This document shows, piece after piece, positions 9,852-21,021 of a stretch of 64,000 nucleotides of DNA; within the stretch, counting starts at the first letter, position 1, and every line of letters begins with the position of its first letter. The notes below the pieces were generated by a model. That model saw nothing but the letters and a program-made list of their open reading frames with translations. It had not been told where the DNA came from and ran no database searches. The translations under genes and the position numbers were made by a program. Origin of the DNA: Aegilops tauschii subsp. strangulata (Eukaryota; Streptophyta; Magnoliopsida; Poales; Poaceae); assembly GCF_002575655.3 (NCBI RefSeq), contig NC_053037.3:450461793-450525792 (forward strand), given 5' to 3'.

Positions 9852-11403
9852 ATGGCGGTAAGCACTTCTCTCTGTTCGACATGCATAACGTTTTCCCGTT
9901 CGATCCAGCGATATATTCGATCCATGGCGGAGGGGAATGGGGAATAGAGGTAGATAAGCATGTAGAGGTAGTTCATACTAGTCCATACGAGTTCATATGA
10001 GTTCATAGTACTTCAAACTAGTTCATGCAATATCGGAATAGAGGTAGATGCGGATGCAGAAGGGGGGATTGGGGGATAGGGGGTACACAATGGACACCGG
10101 CTCACCGCGGTGGCCGTCACCGGCGTGCGAAGCGGCGGGTCGAGCCGCTGGCCTTCATCTTCTTCTTCGTCGCCGTGCGGGCCGGCGGGTCATCGTCGTC
10201 GTTCTCGGCGGAGTCGAGGTCGATCTGCCAGGTACGACGGCCTGGCTCCGGCGCCCTCGCTGGCATCTGCACCGCTTCCTCCTCCTCCTTAGGCTCCCCA
10301 CCGATGACCGCCGGTGGCGCGATAGCCGTCTCCCAGTACACTGCGACACGGCGGTCATTAGGAGCCTAGTAGTTCTTGTACTTGCACCACTTCTTCCTTT
10401 GTTTAGCGTCGTCGGAGACGGCCTAATTCATGGCCCAGCGAATGATGTCAACTGCCATCGCGCCCTTCGCTGGGTCAGGAATCAACGTCTTCAGCTCTTC
10501 TGCAGTGGCCTTCATGAGCACTGCATTAGATTCCTTCTGCATGTCAAGCATGGAGCCGAAGTTCGAGCACACCTCCATGGTGTTCTCGAACTTGGTGCAG
10601 TCACCAGCCGACCACCCGAGTAAGAAGGCCCTCCAGCCAATACCCCAAGGGAAGGGGTTGGCGTTGGAGCTAGAGCTAGAGCTCATGGCGATGGGGAGGA
10701 GGAAGGTTGACAGTGAGAGAAGAGAGGGGGTGGGTAAGTAGTGTTGGGTAGGATGAGTAAATATAGGGGTGATGGAGAGGAGGAGAAGAGTGACAGTCAT
10801 GCCGTTTTAACTACATACTCTTCAATAAGCCATGAACTATGTGTTGTGCCTGACTCCATGAATTGTGTGCAGATCGAGGAGAGCAATGAGGTGCTCCCGG
10901 CCGTTGACAACAAGGGCAACCAGCCCCTTTACCCAATGCCCGACGAGGTTGTGCTGCCGCCCACCGCTGAGGAAGACCCGAAGACGCCTGAGGGTGGCGA
11001 CGACGAGGGCATGGAGGAGCCCCCCAACAACAAGCGCCACAACTACGGCCACTACCTTTAGGGCCCAACTCACTTCTGCAAGGTCATCCTTGCACCGAAG
11101 CTTGAGTGCATCTCCATGCCCCTGGACTTCACCAAGCACTTCATCGCGGTGCCGACGGAGTTCAAGCTAAGGAACAACACCGGCTGCTCCTGAAAGGTGA
11201 CGGTGAAGCTGATGAACGGCAGGGTGACCCTGGATCAGGGTTGGGCCACCTACGCAGCCGTTCATCACATCAAGATCGGCTACATGGTGACATTCAAGCT
11301 CCTCACTCCTGACACCCTCAAGGCCATCATCTTCGACAACGATGGCATTGAGGTCGTCAACAAGTGCGGGAAGCACGACGAAACCTTCGTCGCCAAAGAG
11401 TAG
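9852..11403 (+). pseudogene. B3 DNA-binding domain pseudogene
   Basis: Inferred two-exon gene. Exon 1 is ATGGCG at 9852-9857 followed by GTAAGC. Exon 2 starts after GTGTGCAG at 10873, in phase, and runs to TAG at 11401-11403. It begins with an acidic Pro-rich stretch (IEESNEVLPAVDNKGNQPLY), then a B3 domain (about 11062-11385) with THFCKVILAPKL, LECISMPLDFTKHF, KVTVKLMNGRVTLDQGW and KIGYMVTFKLL, as in plant REM-type nuclear transcription factors. Two in-frame nonsense codons break it: TAG at 11059-11061, just before the domain, and TGA at 11191-11193, inside it. The rest of the frame is clean, so inactivation looks recent. Exon 1 is the weaker part of the model. Confidence 0.8.
10117..10686 (-). 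pseudogene. Unrecognised gene with two nonsense codons
   Basis: Minus-strand frame starting at ATG 10686 (a Ser-rich MSSSSSSNANPFPWGIGWRA N-terminus) and readable in one frame to TGA at 10117-10119, interrupted by TAG at 10423-10425 and a second TAG about 57 bases further on. The parts agree in character: a helical segment (SAGDCTKFENTMEVCSNFGS, AEELKTLIPD), then QRKKWCKYKNY, then an acidic/basic tail with EEEE, DDDD and KKKMK runs suggestive of a nuclear protein. I do not recognise the family. It lies within the apparent intron of the B3 pseudogene on the opposite strand, so it may have arrived as an insertion, but no termini were found. Confidence 0.55.
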
Positions 11404-11923
11404 GGCCGAGGCCTCCCTAAGTACTATCGAGTCTGCTTTGAACTGTTTATGTTTATGGTTTATGCGTAGAACTGTTATGAAGTGTGGTACTGCTTATCTG
11501 AAATATGCTCTTAAGTTTATACTCTGCTCTGCTTATGATGTGTGCTGGTAACCTCACCAACTAGCCAAAGAGGTTACCACACACCAGGCGTTGCATACAA
11601 CCAAACACCATGCCTTGGGTTTGTCCACTAACATGCAGGCAACCAAACACCAGACAGTGTGGTTCTGCCTATGCAGGCAAGAGGGCATGCAGGCAACCAA
11701 ACAACATGCAGATGGTGCATTTGAGACTGCATTTGCATAGCCAGGCTGAGTTGAGAAGGCTATGCAATGTAGCTACTGTTGGCTACGACAACCAAACACG
11801 CCCCTAATACACACGAGCTAGGAACCTTTTTTTTTCCTTTATAGGTAACCCTCTTGCAAAGCGTTGTTTCAAAAAAAACCTCTTGCAAAGCGGATCAAAG
11901 AAAACTACAAAACAAAGCTAAAG
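11404..11923. repeat. 3' flank of B3 pseudogene plus repeat-like DNA
   Basis: No gene. After the B3 stop comes AT-rich sequence like a 3' UTR (to about 11550). From 11570 to 11810 the motif AACCAAACA recurs (around 11600, 11640, 11695, 11790), linked to ATGCAGGCAACCAAACA, and the stretch ends in AACCAAACACGCCCCTAA. This looks like a small non-autonomous DNA element, but the termini and TSD could not be fixed. From 11826 a partly duplicated CTTGCAAAGCG motif begins. Confidence 0.35.
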
Positions 11924-11936
11924 CACCAACAATGTA

Positions 11937-12100
11937 TAAAAAAAATAAGATCCATGGACACTAGTACCCAGGACTTAGTTTTATAGAAGAAGCCCACCCG
12001 GGTAAGAAATCAAAAATTCGATTCTCACAGAATTTGAACCCTGGCTGCAGGGTGCGCCACTGCCCACCCTTGCCACTAGGCTACAGCCTAGCCTAGTCCT
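11937..12100 (-). mobile_element. tRNA-derived SINE (Au-like)
   Basis: A 164-bp minus-strand SINE. Its 5' part has a pol III box A-like TAGCCTAGTGG and a box B-like GGTTCAAATTC about 40 bases later. Its 3' part passes through CTGGGTACTAGTGTCCATGG and ends in a T-rich tail (seen as AAAAAAAATAAGA on the plus strand at 11937). It is flanked by a perfect 13-bp target-site duplication, CACCAACAATGTA, at 11924-11936 and 12101-12113. The body matches my memory of the cereal Au SINE. It is transcribed by pol III from its own boxes and mobilised by a LINE machinery. Confidence 0.85.
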
Positions 12101-12113
12101 CACCAACAATGTA

Positions 12114-12704
12114 CAAGACATACATATATGCCAGTTTACAGACCGATGAGCGAAAGCATAGGAGTGGCGGAACCACAACCAGAGGCTTCGAAGAAGCCGA
12201 CCCAAAGCAAACTCGCGTCACGTACAAAAAAGCATCGGGTTTCATCACAAAGCCCCCACCGAACTGCCGCCGAAAAGAGCCCACTGCCCTCTCGCTCTGG
12301 ACCGTGGAGCAGGAACCCCGTGGGTGTAGTTTTGACCAGAAAGCTTACGACGAGGACCCGTGTCGAGGATAGGGGACAAACGAAACCACCAAGCGATGGT
12401 GCCAAAGAAGCATCGGGTCAAGATCCACCTTCCCAGAAGAACACCATCACATCCCTATTAGGACCTGGGTGCTCCCACAACTCGCTTGCGAGGGGCGAAC
12501 TGGCAGGAAGGGGAGGGGAGGACCACGACGGTGCCCCCAGGAGGGACGCGACACCTGCAGGCGTTGCTGACGCGGGCACCGAAGTGTTGAGCTTTTGCTC
12601 GGTACATCCCGCTCGCCTTGCCGAGAAATCTGGTCACTGAGCCCCCACCACAAGGGAAGGCCCACCATGATGGGATCCGGGACACCTAATCTACACCTAG
12701 GCAC
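12114..12704. repeat. Unclassified host repeat, left part
   Basis: Sequence flanking the SINE and the Copia element, without a convincing coding frame. It continues on the other side of the Copia element from 18146. The 5-bp GGCAC at 12700-12704 is the left copy of the Copia target duplication. Composition and motifs loosely resemble 5020-5400, so this is probably a dispersed repeat, class unknown. Confidence 0.4.
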
Positions 12705-12829
12705 TGTTAGACTGTATATACGTAGTCTTGTATAGGCTTTGTATTGTACCTTTTGGTACGTCTATATAATGAGATAGCCACACCCCGTTTTAGGGTGTCG
12801 AGCCAGTTTCCCAAACCCTATGTTTTACA
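12705..12829 (+). repeat. 5' LTR of short-LTR Copia
   Basis: 125 bp, starting TGTTAGACTGTATATACG and ending TGTTTTACA. It contains a TATATAATGAGATAG stretch (around 12764) that may act as the promoter. The PBS TGGTATCAG, complementary to initiator tRNA-Met, begins immediately after, at 12830. Confidence 0.95.
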
Positions 12830-12841
12830 TGGTATCAGTTT
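12830..12841 (+). other. Primer binding site (tRNA-iMet type)
   Basis: TGGTATCAG directly abuts the LTR end, matching the 3' end of plant initiator tRNA-Met, which primes minus-strand DNA synthesis in most plant Copia elements. The match fades after nine bases. Confidence 0.8.
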
Positions 12842-12849
12842 AGGTTACG

Positions 12850-15800
12850 ATGTCTTCCGCTGCAACACCTCCCGCCGCCGCCGCGCCGATCTCGACCGCC
12901 GCCGCCGCGCCGGCCCTCGCCCCGATGTCGCCCTTCCTGGCCTCTCGGCCCCTCGCGGCGACGTACGGTGCCTTGCCGCCGCCGCCCGCTTCCCCGCAGG
13001 CCTCGGGGGCTTCGGACGATCTGATCGCCCCGCCCGAGCCCGCGGCGCTGCCGGCCCATGATGGCCCTCCTCCGCCGAGTTTGCACCCTGGTGCTGGGGT
13101 GCCATGGTACGGCGCCCCCGCGCCATCCTATGGTGCGCCCCCGCCGCCGTTGTCCTTATGGCCGGGGTCGGCCTATGCTGCGCCGCCGCCGCAACCCTAC
13201 ACGGCGGTGCCGCATCCGCCGCCACCGCACCACTACTACCCGGCGCCGCCGCAGCCATCCTATGGGGGCGCGGCCACCTCGCCGTATGGCGCCCCTGCAG
13301 CGCCCGGCCAAGGTGCTTCGGCTGCTGCGGGTGCTGGCCCCTACGCCGCGCCCGGCACCTACGGTCCTCTTGCAGCGCCCGGCCACGGACCTTTGGCAGG
13401 CGCCTCTCCCGGATCCTACTCCTCGCCTGGCGCCTACGCGATGGTCTCTCGTCCAGAGATGGCCCTGTCCATGGATCCCTATGCACCACTGGCGCAGGTG
13501 TACACTGCTCAAACCGCAGCGCCTCCGCCGTTTTATTTCTCGCACCTGCTGCCGGTGAAGCTCGCGCCAGACAACTACCTGTCATGGCGTGCTCAGGTCT
13601 TGCCTCTACTCCGCAGCCGCTACTTGGAGGGCTATGTCGACGGGTCCATCCCGTGCCCACCCCCTCACCATCCGGCATATCACACGTGGGTGGCGCAGGA
13701 TCAGGCCATTCTCTCCGCCATCCAGTCTTCGCTCACGCGAGTGTTTCGTCGATGGTCATCTTCGCCGCTACGTCCAGGGAGGCGTGGGCGGCCCTCCACA
13801 CTAGTTTCGCCTCTCAGTCTCAGGCGCGTGCACACTCTATACGCACCGAGCTGGGTGAGACCAAGCTTGGAGATCTCAGCATCACGGAGTACTTCAACAA
13901 GATGACGAGCCTCGCCGACACCTTGGCCTCTGTTGGTCAGCCGCTTCAGGACGAGGACTTCATCACCTTTGTGCTTAACGGGCTCGATGATGATTATGAC
14001 AATCTCATTGAGAACGTCCATGGTCGAGAGGATACGCTCCCGCGTCGTGAGCTCTATGCGCGCCTCCTTGGGCGTGAGCAGCGCATCAAGGCGCGCCGTG
14101 TTTCCCCCAGCTTCGTCTCCGCCAACGCCGCCACACGCGGCAAACCTCAGAAGCCAGCCCCATCAGGTGGCAAACCACCAACTTCCTCGTCGCAGGCCTC
14201 GCGGGGCAACGCGCCGACCATCACTAGCGGGAGTCGCCCAGTTGCTTGCTGTTCTAGTTGCGGTGCTCCTCAGGCTTGTCAGCTTTGTGGCATAGATCGT
14301 CACCTTGCCTCTCGCTGCCACAGACGCTACAAGCAAGACTTCCTTGGCCTTGGTAACAATGGAAAAGGGAATGATAAGAAGGCTGCAGCTGCTGTGACAG
14401 GGCACGAGCACGGACGCACCCAGTCCTACTCTCTTGGTCCGGCGTGGTATATGGATACAGGAGCGACGAATCATCTCACCAGTGAGATGGGCAAGCTCTC
14501 CACTCAGGAACCATATCGTGGACATGATCAGGTGCACACCGCCAACGGAGCAGGTATGCGCATCTCCCATGTTGGTCAGGCATCACTTCTTGCACACAAT
14601 TTTTGCAAACTGCATCTTTCTAGTGTCCTTCGAGTTCCCTCTGCTACACGTAGTTTGTTGTCTATTCCTCAACTTACTCGTGGTAATAATGTCCTTGCTG
14701 AGTTTCACCCTTTTCGTTTCTTTATCAAGGATCGGGACACGAAGGCCGTTCTGCTTAGTGGTCGTCTTCGCCATGGCTTGTATGCACTTGACGCACCGCC
14801 TGCATCTCCTACACCGTCTTCTCCTCAGGTGTTCAGTGGTGTTTGTGTGTCGCCTACGCACTGGCATGCGCGCCTTGGTCATCCTGCTGCTCCTATAGTT
14901 AGTCATGTGCTGCATCGCCATGAACTACCAGTTGTGTCAAATAAAAGTGCTGAAACTATCTGTGATGCCTGTCAGCAGGGCAAGAGTCACCAACTACCTT
15001 TTTCAGAGTCTAGTCGTGTTGTGAAACATCCTCTTGAGCTGTGTTTTCTGATGTATGGGGTCATGCCCAAACGTCTGTTAGTGGTCACAACTATTATGTC
15101 AGTTTCATTGATGCTTACAGTTGGTTTACTTGGCTATATCTTATCAAGCGTAAATCTGATGTGTTTGATGTTTTTGTTCAGTTCCAAGCACACGTTGAGC
15201 GTCTCCTTAAGCACAAAATTATTCATGTTCAATCCGACTGGGGGGGGGTGAATATCACAACCTCAACTCGTTTTTTAACAAGTTTGGGATCTCGCATCGC
15301 GTATCTTGTCCTCATACACATCAGCAAAACGGCACCGCTAAACGTAAGCATCGTCATCTTGTAGAGACTGGACTTACTTTACTAGCTCATGCCTCCGTCC
15401 CGTTTCGGTTCTGGAGTGATGCTTTCTCCACCGCCTGTTTCTTGATAAATAGGCTTCCCTCGCGACTACTGAAAATGAAAACCCCTCTTGAACTCTTGCT
15501 CAATGATATCCCAGACTACATGTTTCTCAAAGTATTTGGGTGTGCATGTTGGCCGCACTTGCGGCCGTACAACAAGCGTAAGTTAGAGTTTCGGTCTAAG
15601 AAGTGTGTCTTTCTTGGGTACAGTTCTCTCCACAAAGGGTACAAGTGTCTTCATGTTCCCACCAATTGTGTCTACATTTCCCGTGACGTCGTGTTTGATG
15701 AGAATGTGTTCCCATTTCGTGCTCTTCCGAACCACTCTACCATTAGTTTACCACCTGTGCACTCAGCTACACCTTCGCCTGATCAATTTGTGGATGTTGC

Positions 15801-18002
15801 AAATGCTCCTGTGTTGCTTCCTAACCATGTTGCAGGTATTGGACGTGGTGCCCGTCTTGAACTCCTGGATGATGAGGCTATGGACAACACTCACGATGGT
15901 CACGTCGGTCCGGTGCATGGCCCATGCATGACGGGTCGTGCCCGCCAGCCCGATGCATCCACAGCCGCCCCGCGGGCGTCGGCAGCGCCCGCAGGTGCGC
16001 CCGGCTCGCCTGGCTCGCCCGCCCCGTTGGCCGCATCACCTGGGCCTGGTGACGAGTCAACGCCGCCAGCGTCGCCCTTGCCTAGCCCAGCGGCAGGCGG
16101 CCCAGCAGCCACTGGCCTAGCGGCAGGTGGCCTAGCGGCCACGTCAGCTGCACCGGCCAGCCCCGCCTCGGCCCCCTCGGCTCCTCGCGAGCCGGCCTTG
16201 TCGTCGGCTAGGATCGGCAGCCTCGTCTCGGCCACGTCGTCCGGTGCTGAGCCTGATGACCCTGGCTCCTCCAGCTCAGGATCGGTCCCGCCTTCGTCTC
16301 CTGTGGCAAGCCCTGTGTTGCCGGCGCCGCCTGCTGTGGTCGCTCATCGTCCACACACACGGAGCCGGTCTGGTGTTTTTCGGCCCAAGGAACGCACAGA
16401 CGGCACTGTGGCGTGGCTTGCCGCATGTGTGGCTCATGCTGCTGCGGATCCGACGGCTGAGCCGCGTCATTTTTAGGACGCATTGGGTATTCCTCACTGG
16501 CGTGCTGCGATGGAGCAGGAATTTCAGGCTTTGCTGAAAAATGGCACTTGGCAACTTGTTCCTCCGGTCTCTGGCATCAACATCATTGACTCCAACTGGG
16601 TGTTTAAGGTAAAACGACATGCAGATGGTTCTATTGAGCGCTACAAGGCACGGCTGGTTGCCAAGGGTTTCAAGCAGAGGTATGGTCTTGATTATGAAGA
16701 CACGTTCAGTCCAGTTATCAAGCCTACTACTATTCGTATACTGCTGTCTCTTGCTGTTACTCGTGGTTGGTCTCTTCGTCAGCTTGACGTGCAGAATGCC
16801 TTCCTCCATGGAGTTCTTGAGAAGAGGTTTATATGCGTCAACCACCAGGCTTTGTTGATCCTACACGTCCGCATCATCTCTGTCGTCTGGTCAAGGCGTT
16901 GTATGGACTTAAACATGCGCCTCGTGCGTGGCATGCGCGCCTTGGTTCTGTTCTCCGGACTCTTGGGTTTATTCCCTCCACTGCTGACACATCACTGTTC
17001 CTCCTTCAACGTCCTGAGGTGACGATGTATCTATTGGTTTATGTTGATGATATCATCCTTGTCAGTTCCTCTGATGCTGCTGTTGATCGCCTTGTGCCTG
17101 CATTGAGTGAGGAGTTTGCTGTCAAGGATTTGGGTACCCTGCATTACTTCCTTGGTTTGGAGGTGTCACGGTCTTCTGCTGGGTTGACTATGACTCAGAA
17201 GAAGTATTCTTTGGATTTGTTGCATCGTGCTGGGATGCTCAAATGCAAACATGCTATCACTCCGATGTCTGCGACTGATCGGTTGTCTACTCTTGATGGA
17301 GATCTTCTTTCTACTGATGATGCCACTGAGTATCGCAGTCTTGTTGGCGGTCTGCAATATCTCACTATCACCAGGCCTGATGTCTCTTATGCAGTCAACC
17401 GTGTGTGCCAGTACCTTCATGCACCTCGTGCCACTCATTTCTCGGCAGTTAAGCGCATTCTGCGGTATGTCTCTTCCACTGCCTCATATGGTCTGCTCCT
17501 TCAGTCTGCACCGTCTTGTGAACTTTCGGCTTTCTCTGATGCGGATTGGGCTGGAAGTCCTGATGATCGGCGATCCACGGGGGGATATGCAGTGTTCTTT
17601 GGTCCTAACTTGATCGCCTGGAATGCTCGCAAGCAAGCCACCGTGTCTCATAGCAGTACTGAAGCTGAGTATAAAGCAGTTGCTGATGCCACCGCTAAGA
17701 TCATATGGGTACAGTCCTTATTGCGGGAGTTGAGAATCTCTCCAGGTCATCCTCCAGTTCTGTGGTGTGACAACATCGGTGCTAAATACCTTTCATCTAA
17801 TCCGGTGTTTCATGCTAGGACGAAACACATTGGGGTTGACTATCACTTTGCTCGGGAACGTGTTGCACAGAGACTACTTTGTATCAAGTCCATCTCCTCA
17901 AAGGATCAACTTGCTGACATCTTCACGAAGCCTCTTCCACAACCACAGTTTGTAGGCTGTAGGCGCAATCTTAACTTACTTTGTACTTCAGGCTATAGTT
18001 AA
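12850..18002 (+). pseudogene. Copia gag-pol polyprotein, frameshifted
   Basis: One ancestral frame now broken in several places. It starts at ATG 12850 with a Pro/Ala/Tyr-rich leader of about 230 residues, unusual for a Copia gag. The gag domain follows (SWRAQVLPLLRSRYLEGYVD), a zinc knuckle CQLCGIDRHLASRC near 14279, protease DTGA near 14455, a GAG-preintegrase (HWHARLGHP), integrase, RT with YVDD near 17040, and RNase H ending in KDQLADIFTKPLP. Breaks: frame change near 13740; another near 15040; a shift at a G run near 15240-15248, in the integrase; TAG at 16474-16476; and a one-base deletion near 16825 in RT. It cannot make the polyprotein, though each part is well preserved. Confidence 0.9.
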
Positions 18003-18015
18003 GATTGAGAGAGGG

Positions 18016-18140
18016 TGTTAGACTGTATATACGTAGTCTTGTATAGGCCTTGTATTGTACCTCTTGGTACGTCTATATAATGAGATAGCCACACCCCGTT
18101 TTAGGGTGTCGAGCCAGTTTCCCAAACCCTATGTTTTACA
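18016..18140 (+). repeat. 3' LTR of short-LTR Copia
   Basis: 125 bp, identical in length to the 5' LTR and differing at two T/C sites (near 18049 and 18063). Followed by the right target duplication GGCAC at 18141-18145. Confidence 0.95.
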
Positions 18141-18145
18141 GGCAC

Positions 18146-18679
18146 AATCACCACAAACGGCAAACCTCACCAGGAGTAAACACCACCGCTTCCCTCACCA
18201 TCCATATAGTCAAGGGGAGCATCCAACACCACTGCCATGTAGCTCGTCGGAGAGGTAATAGTGCAACCCACCTTCTATGTCTAGCTCCCCAGCATCCAAG
18301 AGCCCGAGCCACTGCATTACCCCCAGCCTTCAATGTTCACAACTATTGGAAGATACCACCAGCCATCGATTATCGAAGATAGGACACCGGTTGTCAGAAA
18401 GGGGACGGGAAGTGACTCCTTCCCCATCCCCCATTGATCAACCGCCCGACCACGACTAGGTCTGAAGATCGACCCACGTCGATGACTTCGCTTGGCCCGA
18501 TCTAGGTAGGGGAGGTCATTGCATCTCGCACCGACCGCAACCCCATGGCTCACAGCCAAACCAGCGAGAGGGTCATTCGTCACCGAAAGCCAAGAGATCA
18601 TAGGGTTGGATCTGGGCCGAGTGAGACAAATGAGGTGGCCAATGACCTCGACCGATGTGAAGGGGAATGTGCTACGCAA
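18146..18679. repeat. Unclassified host repeat, right part
   Basis: Continuation of the sequence interrupted by the Copia insertion. No coding domain recognised on either strand, and the short frames here look accidental. It ends where the LTR of element A starts at 18680. Confidence 0.4.
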
Positions 18680-20246
18680 TGATAAGTCTCCAACGTATGT
18701 ATAATTTTTGATTGTTCCATGTTGTTTTATTATCAATCTTGGATGTTTTATAGTCATTTTATATCATTTTTTGGCACTAACCTATTGACATAGTGCCCAG
18801 TGCCAGTTCCTGTTTTTCCATGTTTTTTACATCGCAGAAAATCAATATCAAATGGAGTCCAAATGGCACGAAACTTTACGAAGATTTTTTATGGGCCAGA
18901 AGGAAGAAGTTGGGCCCTGGTTGCACCTGGGGGGAGTCCCGAGGAGGGGACAACCCACCAGGGCGCACCAGGAGGCCCTGGCACGCCATGGTGGGTTGTG
19001 CCCACCTCGGGTGCCCCCGGACCGCCTCTTTGCTCTATAAATACCCACGAAATTCCAGAACCCTAGGGGAGTCGACGAAATATTCATCCAGCCGCCGCAG
19101 AGTCCAGAACTACCAGATCCAATCTAGACACCATCTCGGATGGGGTTCACAACCTCCATTGGTGCCTCTCTGATGATGAGTAGTAGTTCTTTGTAGACCT
19201 TCGGGTCCGTAGTTAGTAGCTAGATGGCTTCATCTCTCTCTCTTGATTCTCAATACAATGGTCTCTTGGAGATCCATATGATGTAACTCTTTTTGCGGTG
19301 TGTTTGTTGGGATCAATGAACTTTGAGTTTATGATCAGATCTATCTTTTTATATCCATGAAAGTATTTGAGTTTCTTTGATCTCTTTTATGCATGATTTC
19401 TTATAGCCTCATATTTCTTCTCCGATATTTGGGTTTTGTTTGGCCAACTTGATCTATTTATCTTGCAATGGGAAGAGGTGCCCGGTAGTGGGTTCGATCT
19501 TACGGTGCTTGATCCCAGTGACAGAAAGGGAAACTACATGTATGTATCGTTGCTGCTAAGGACAAAACGATGGGGTCTATCTCTACATAGACATATCTTG
19601 TCTACATCATGTCATCGTTCTTATTGCATTGCTCCGTTTTTTCATGAACTCAATACACTAGATGCATGCTGGATAGCGGTCGATGTGTGGAGTAATAGTA
19701 GTAGATGCAGGCAGGAGTCGGTCTACTAATCTTGGACGTGATGCCTATGTTATGATCATTGCCTGGATATCGTCATAATTATTTGAGGTTCTATCAATTG
19801 CCCAACAGTAATTTGTTCACCCACCACTTGCTATCTTTCTCGAGAGAAGCCACTAGTGAAATCTACGGCCCCGGGTCTTCTTTCTCTTATATTTTCTTTG
19901 CGATCTATTTTATTTGCCTTTTATTTTCAGATCTATTTATCCAAAAACCCAAAAATACCTTGCTGCAATTTATTCTATTTGTGATCCAATTATCAATCTA
20001 TTACAATTTTATCTCCCGTTCACGTGCCTTTCTGCCGCCGTTACCCGAAAGGGATTGACAACCCCTTTAACACGTCGGGTTGCGAGGTGTTGTTATTTGT
20101 GTGCAGGGGTTGTTTACATTGTGTTGCTTGGTTCTCCTACTGGTTCGATAACCTTGGTTTCATATCTGAGGGAAATACCTACCGCCGCTGTGCTGCATCA
20201 TCCCTTCCTCTTTGGGGAAATACCGACGTAGCTTCAAGCGACATCA
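18680..20246 (+). repeat. 5' LTR of element A
   Basis: About 1567 bp, starting TGATAAGTCTCCAACGTATG and ending near CGACATCA. A CTATAAATA box lies near 19034. The PBS follows 11 bases downstream. The start is shared with the LTR of element B at 38899 (AATACGTCTCCAACGTATC). The right edge was set from the terminal CA and the PBS, so it may be off by a few bases. Confidence 0.7.
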
Positions 20247-20257
20247 AAAGGAATTTC

Positions 20258-20275
20258 TAGCGCCGTTGCCGGGGA
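20258..20275 (+). other. PBS of element A (tRNA-Asp type)
   Basis: TAGCGCCGTTGCCGGGGA is complementary, apart from one base (TGG to TAG), to the 3' end of plant tRNA-Asp, including its CCA. The same site is intact in element B at 40550. Confidence 0.75.
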
Positions 20276-20457
20276 GGATCTTCAATATATACTAGGTTCC
20301 TAATCACAAATCTCTTCTCCTCGCAATTTATATTATTTGCCATTTGCCTCTCGTTTTTCTCTCCCCCACTTCAGAAAAATTTGTCGTTTTATTTGCCCCT
20401 CTTTTCCGTTCGCCGTTTTCTCGTCAGATCTATCCGTGTTCTTGCTTTCTATTCATA

Positions 20458-21021
20458 ATGGCTAGCGTCCCTACTCCTCCTTTGTCACCAGACTTTGAAG
20501 TTCTTTACTTCAAGCAAAGACAAGGAGAAAATTTGAAAGATGCCTGGTATAGGCTTATGGAATCATATCGTATTTCCAATTTAAAGGGGGGCGCTAAGGT
20601 TTTGCTTCGTAATTTTTACATAGGATTGGCTTTGCATCATAGACAGCTTCTAGATTTTGCCGCTAAAGGAAATTTTATTGAGCTTGATGCTAATGCTGCC
20701 TATGAAATTGTAGAAGGAATTTTGGTAATTCCTCCTCAAAAGAAGGGGCTTTCTTTTACCCCTGAGGGAGTTCAGATGTTGGACAAACTTGGTGATTTTC
20801 ATAAACATATGGTTGAAATACAGAAATATAATGAACCCCTCAAACACCTCAATGGCAGTATTAATCGCATGAATACCTTGATTACTCTTTGCAACAAACG
20901 TTTGGACATTTTGGATCTTAAGATGGTTTCTTTCCCGGAGAATTTAGGGAAGCGTAAAGAGCCTCCCGGGTTTGAGAAAACCCTTACAAAAGTTGCCAAA
21001 ACTTCGGAAGACAAAACTTAG
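20458..21021 (+). CDS. Gag-like ORF of LARD element A
   Basis: An unbroken 187-codon frame starting at ATG 20458 (MASVPTPPLS), about 180 bases after the PBS. An earlier in-frame ATG at 20344 lies beyond it upstream. It contains FKQRQGENLKDAWYRLMESY followed by LLRNFYIGLALHHRQLLDFA and GNFIELDANAAYEIVEGIL, the matrix/capsid-like part of Athila-type Gypsy gag, and ends with a short coiled segment (HLNGSINRMNTLITLCNKRL). No zinc knuckle or enzyme follows. The likely role is a truncated structural protein or a mere remnant. It has no stop inside, which suggests a fairly recent copy or some constraint. Confidence 0.65.
   Translation: MASVPTPPLSPDFEVLYFKQRQGENLKDAWYRLMESYRISNLKGGAKVLLRNFYIGLALHHRQLLDFAAKGNFIELDANAAYEIVEGILVIPPQKKGLSFTPEGVQMLDKLGDFHKHMVEIQKYNEPLKHLNGSINRMNTLITLCNKRLDILDLKMVSFPENLGKRKEPPGFEKTLTKVAKTSEDKT

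Larger units (their letters stand above)
12705..18140 (+). mobile_element. Full-length Copia retrotransposon, 125-bp LTRs
   Basis: A 5436-bp element with both LTRs, a PBS, a complete but mutated gag-pol, a purine tract (AGATTGAGAGAGGG before 18016) and a perfect 5-bp target duplication GGCAC (12700-12704 and 18141-18145). Order gag, protease, integrase, RT, RNase H makes it Copia. The very short LTRs place it apart from the Angela elements to the right. The two LTRs differ at two of 125 positions. I could not name the family. Confidence 0.93.

Noticed and set aside
11970..12100. tRNA gene (box A/box B-like sequences)
   Set aside because: No cloverleaf beyond the boxes; the T-rich 3' tail and the 13-bp duplication identify a SINE.
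12845..13678. 277-codon minus-strand frame opposite Copia gag
   Set aside because: It is the mirror of the repetitive GCC/CCG-rich gag leader, and its composition alone keeps it open.
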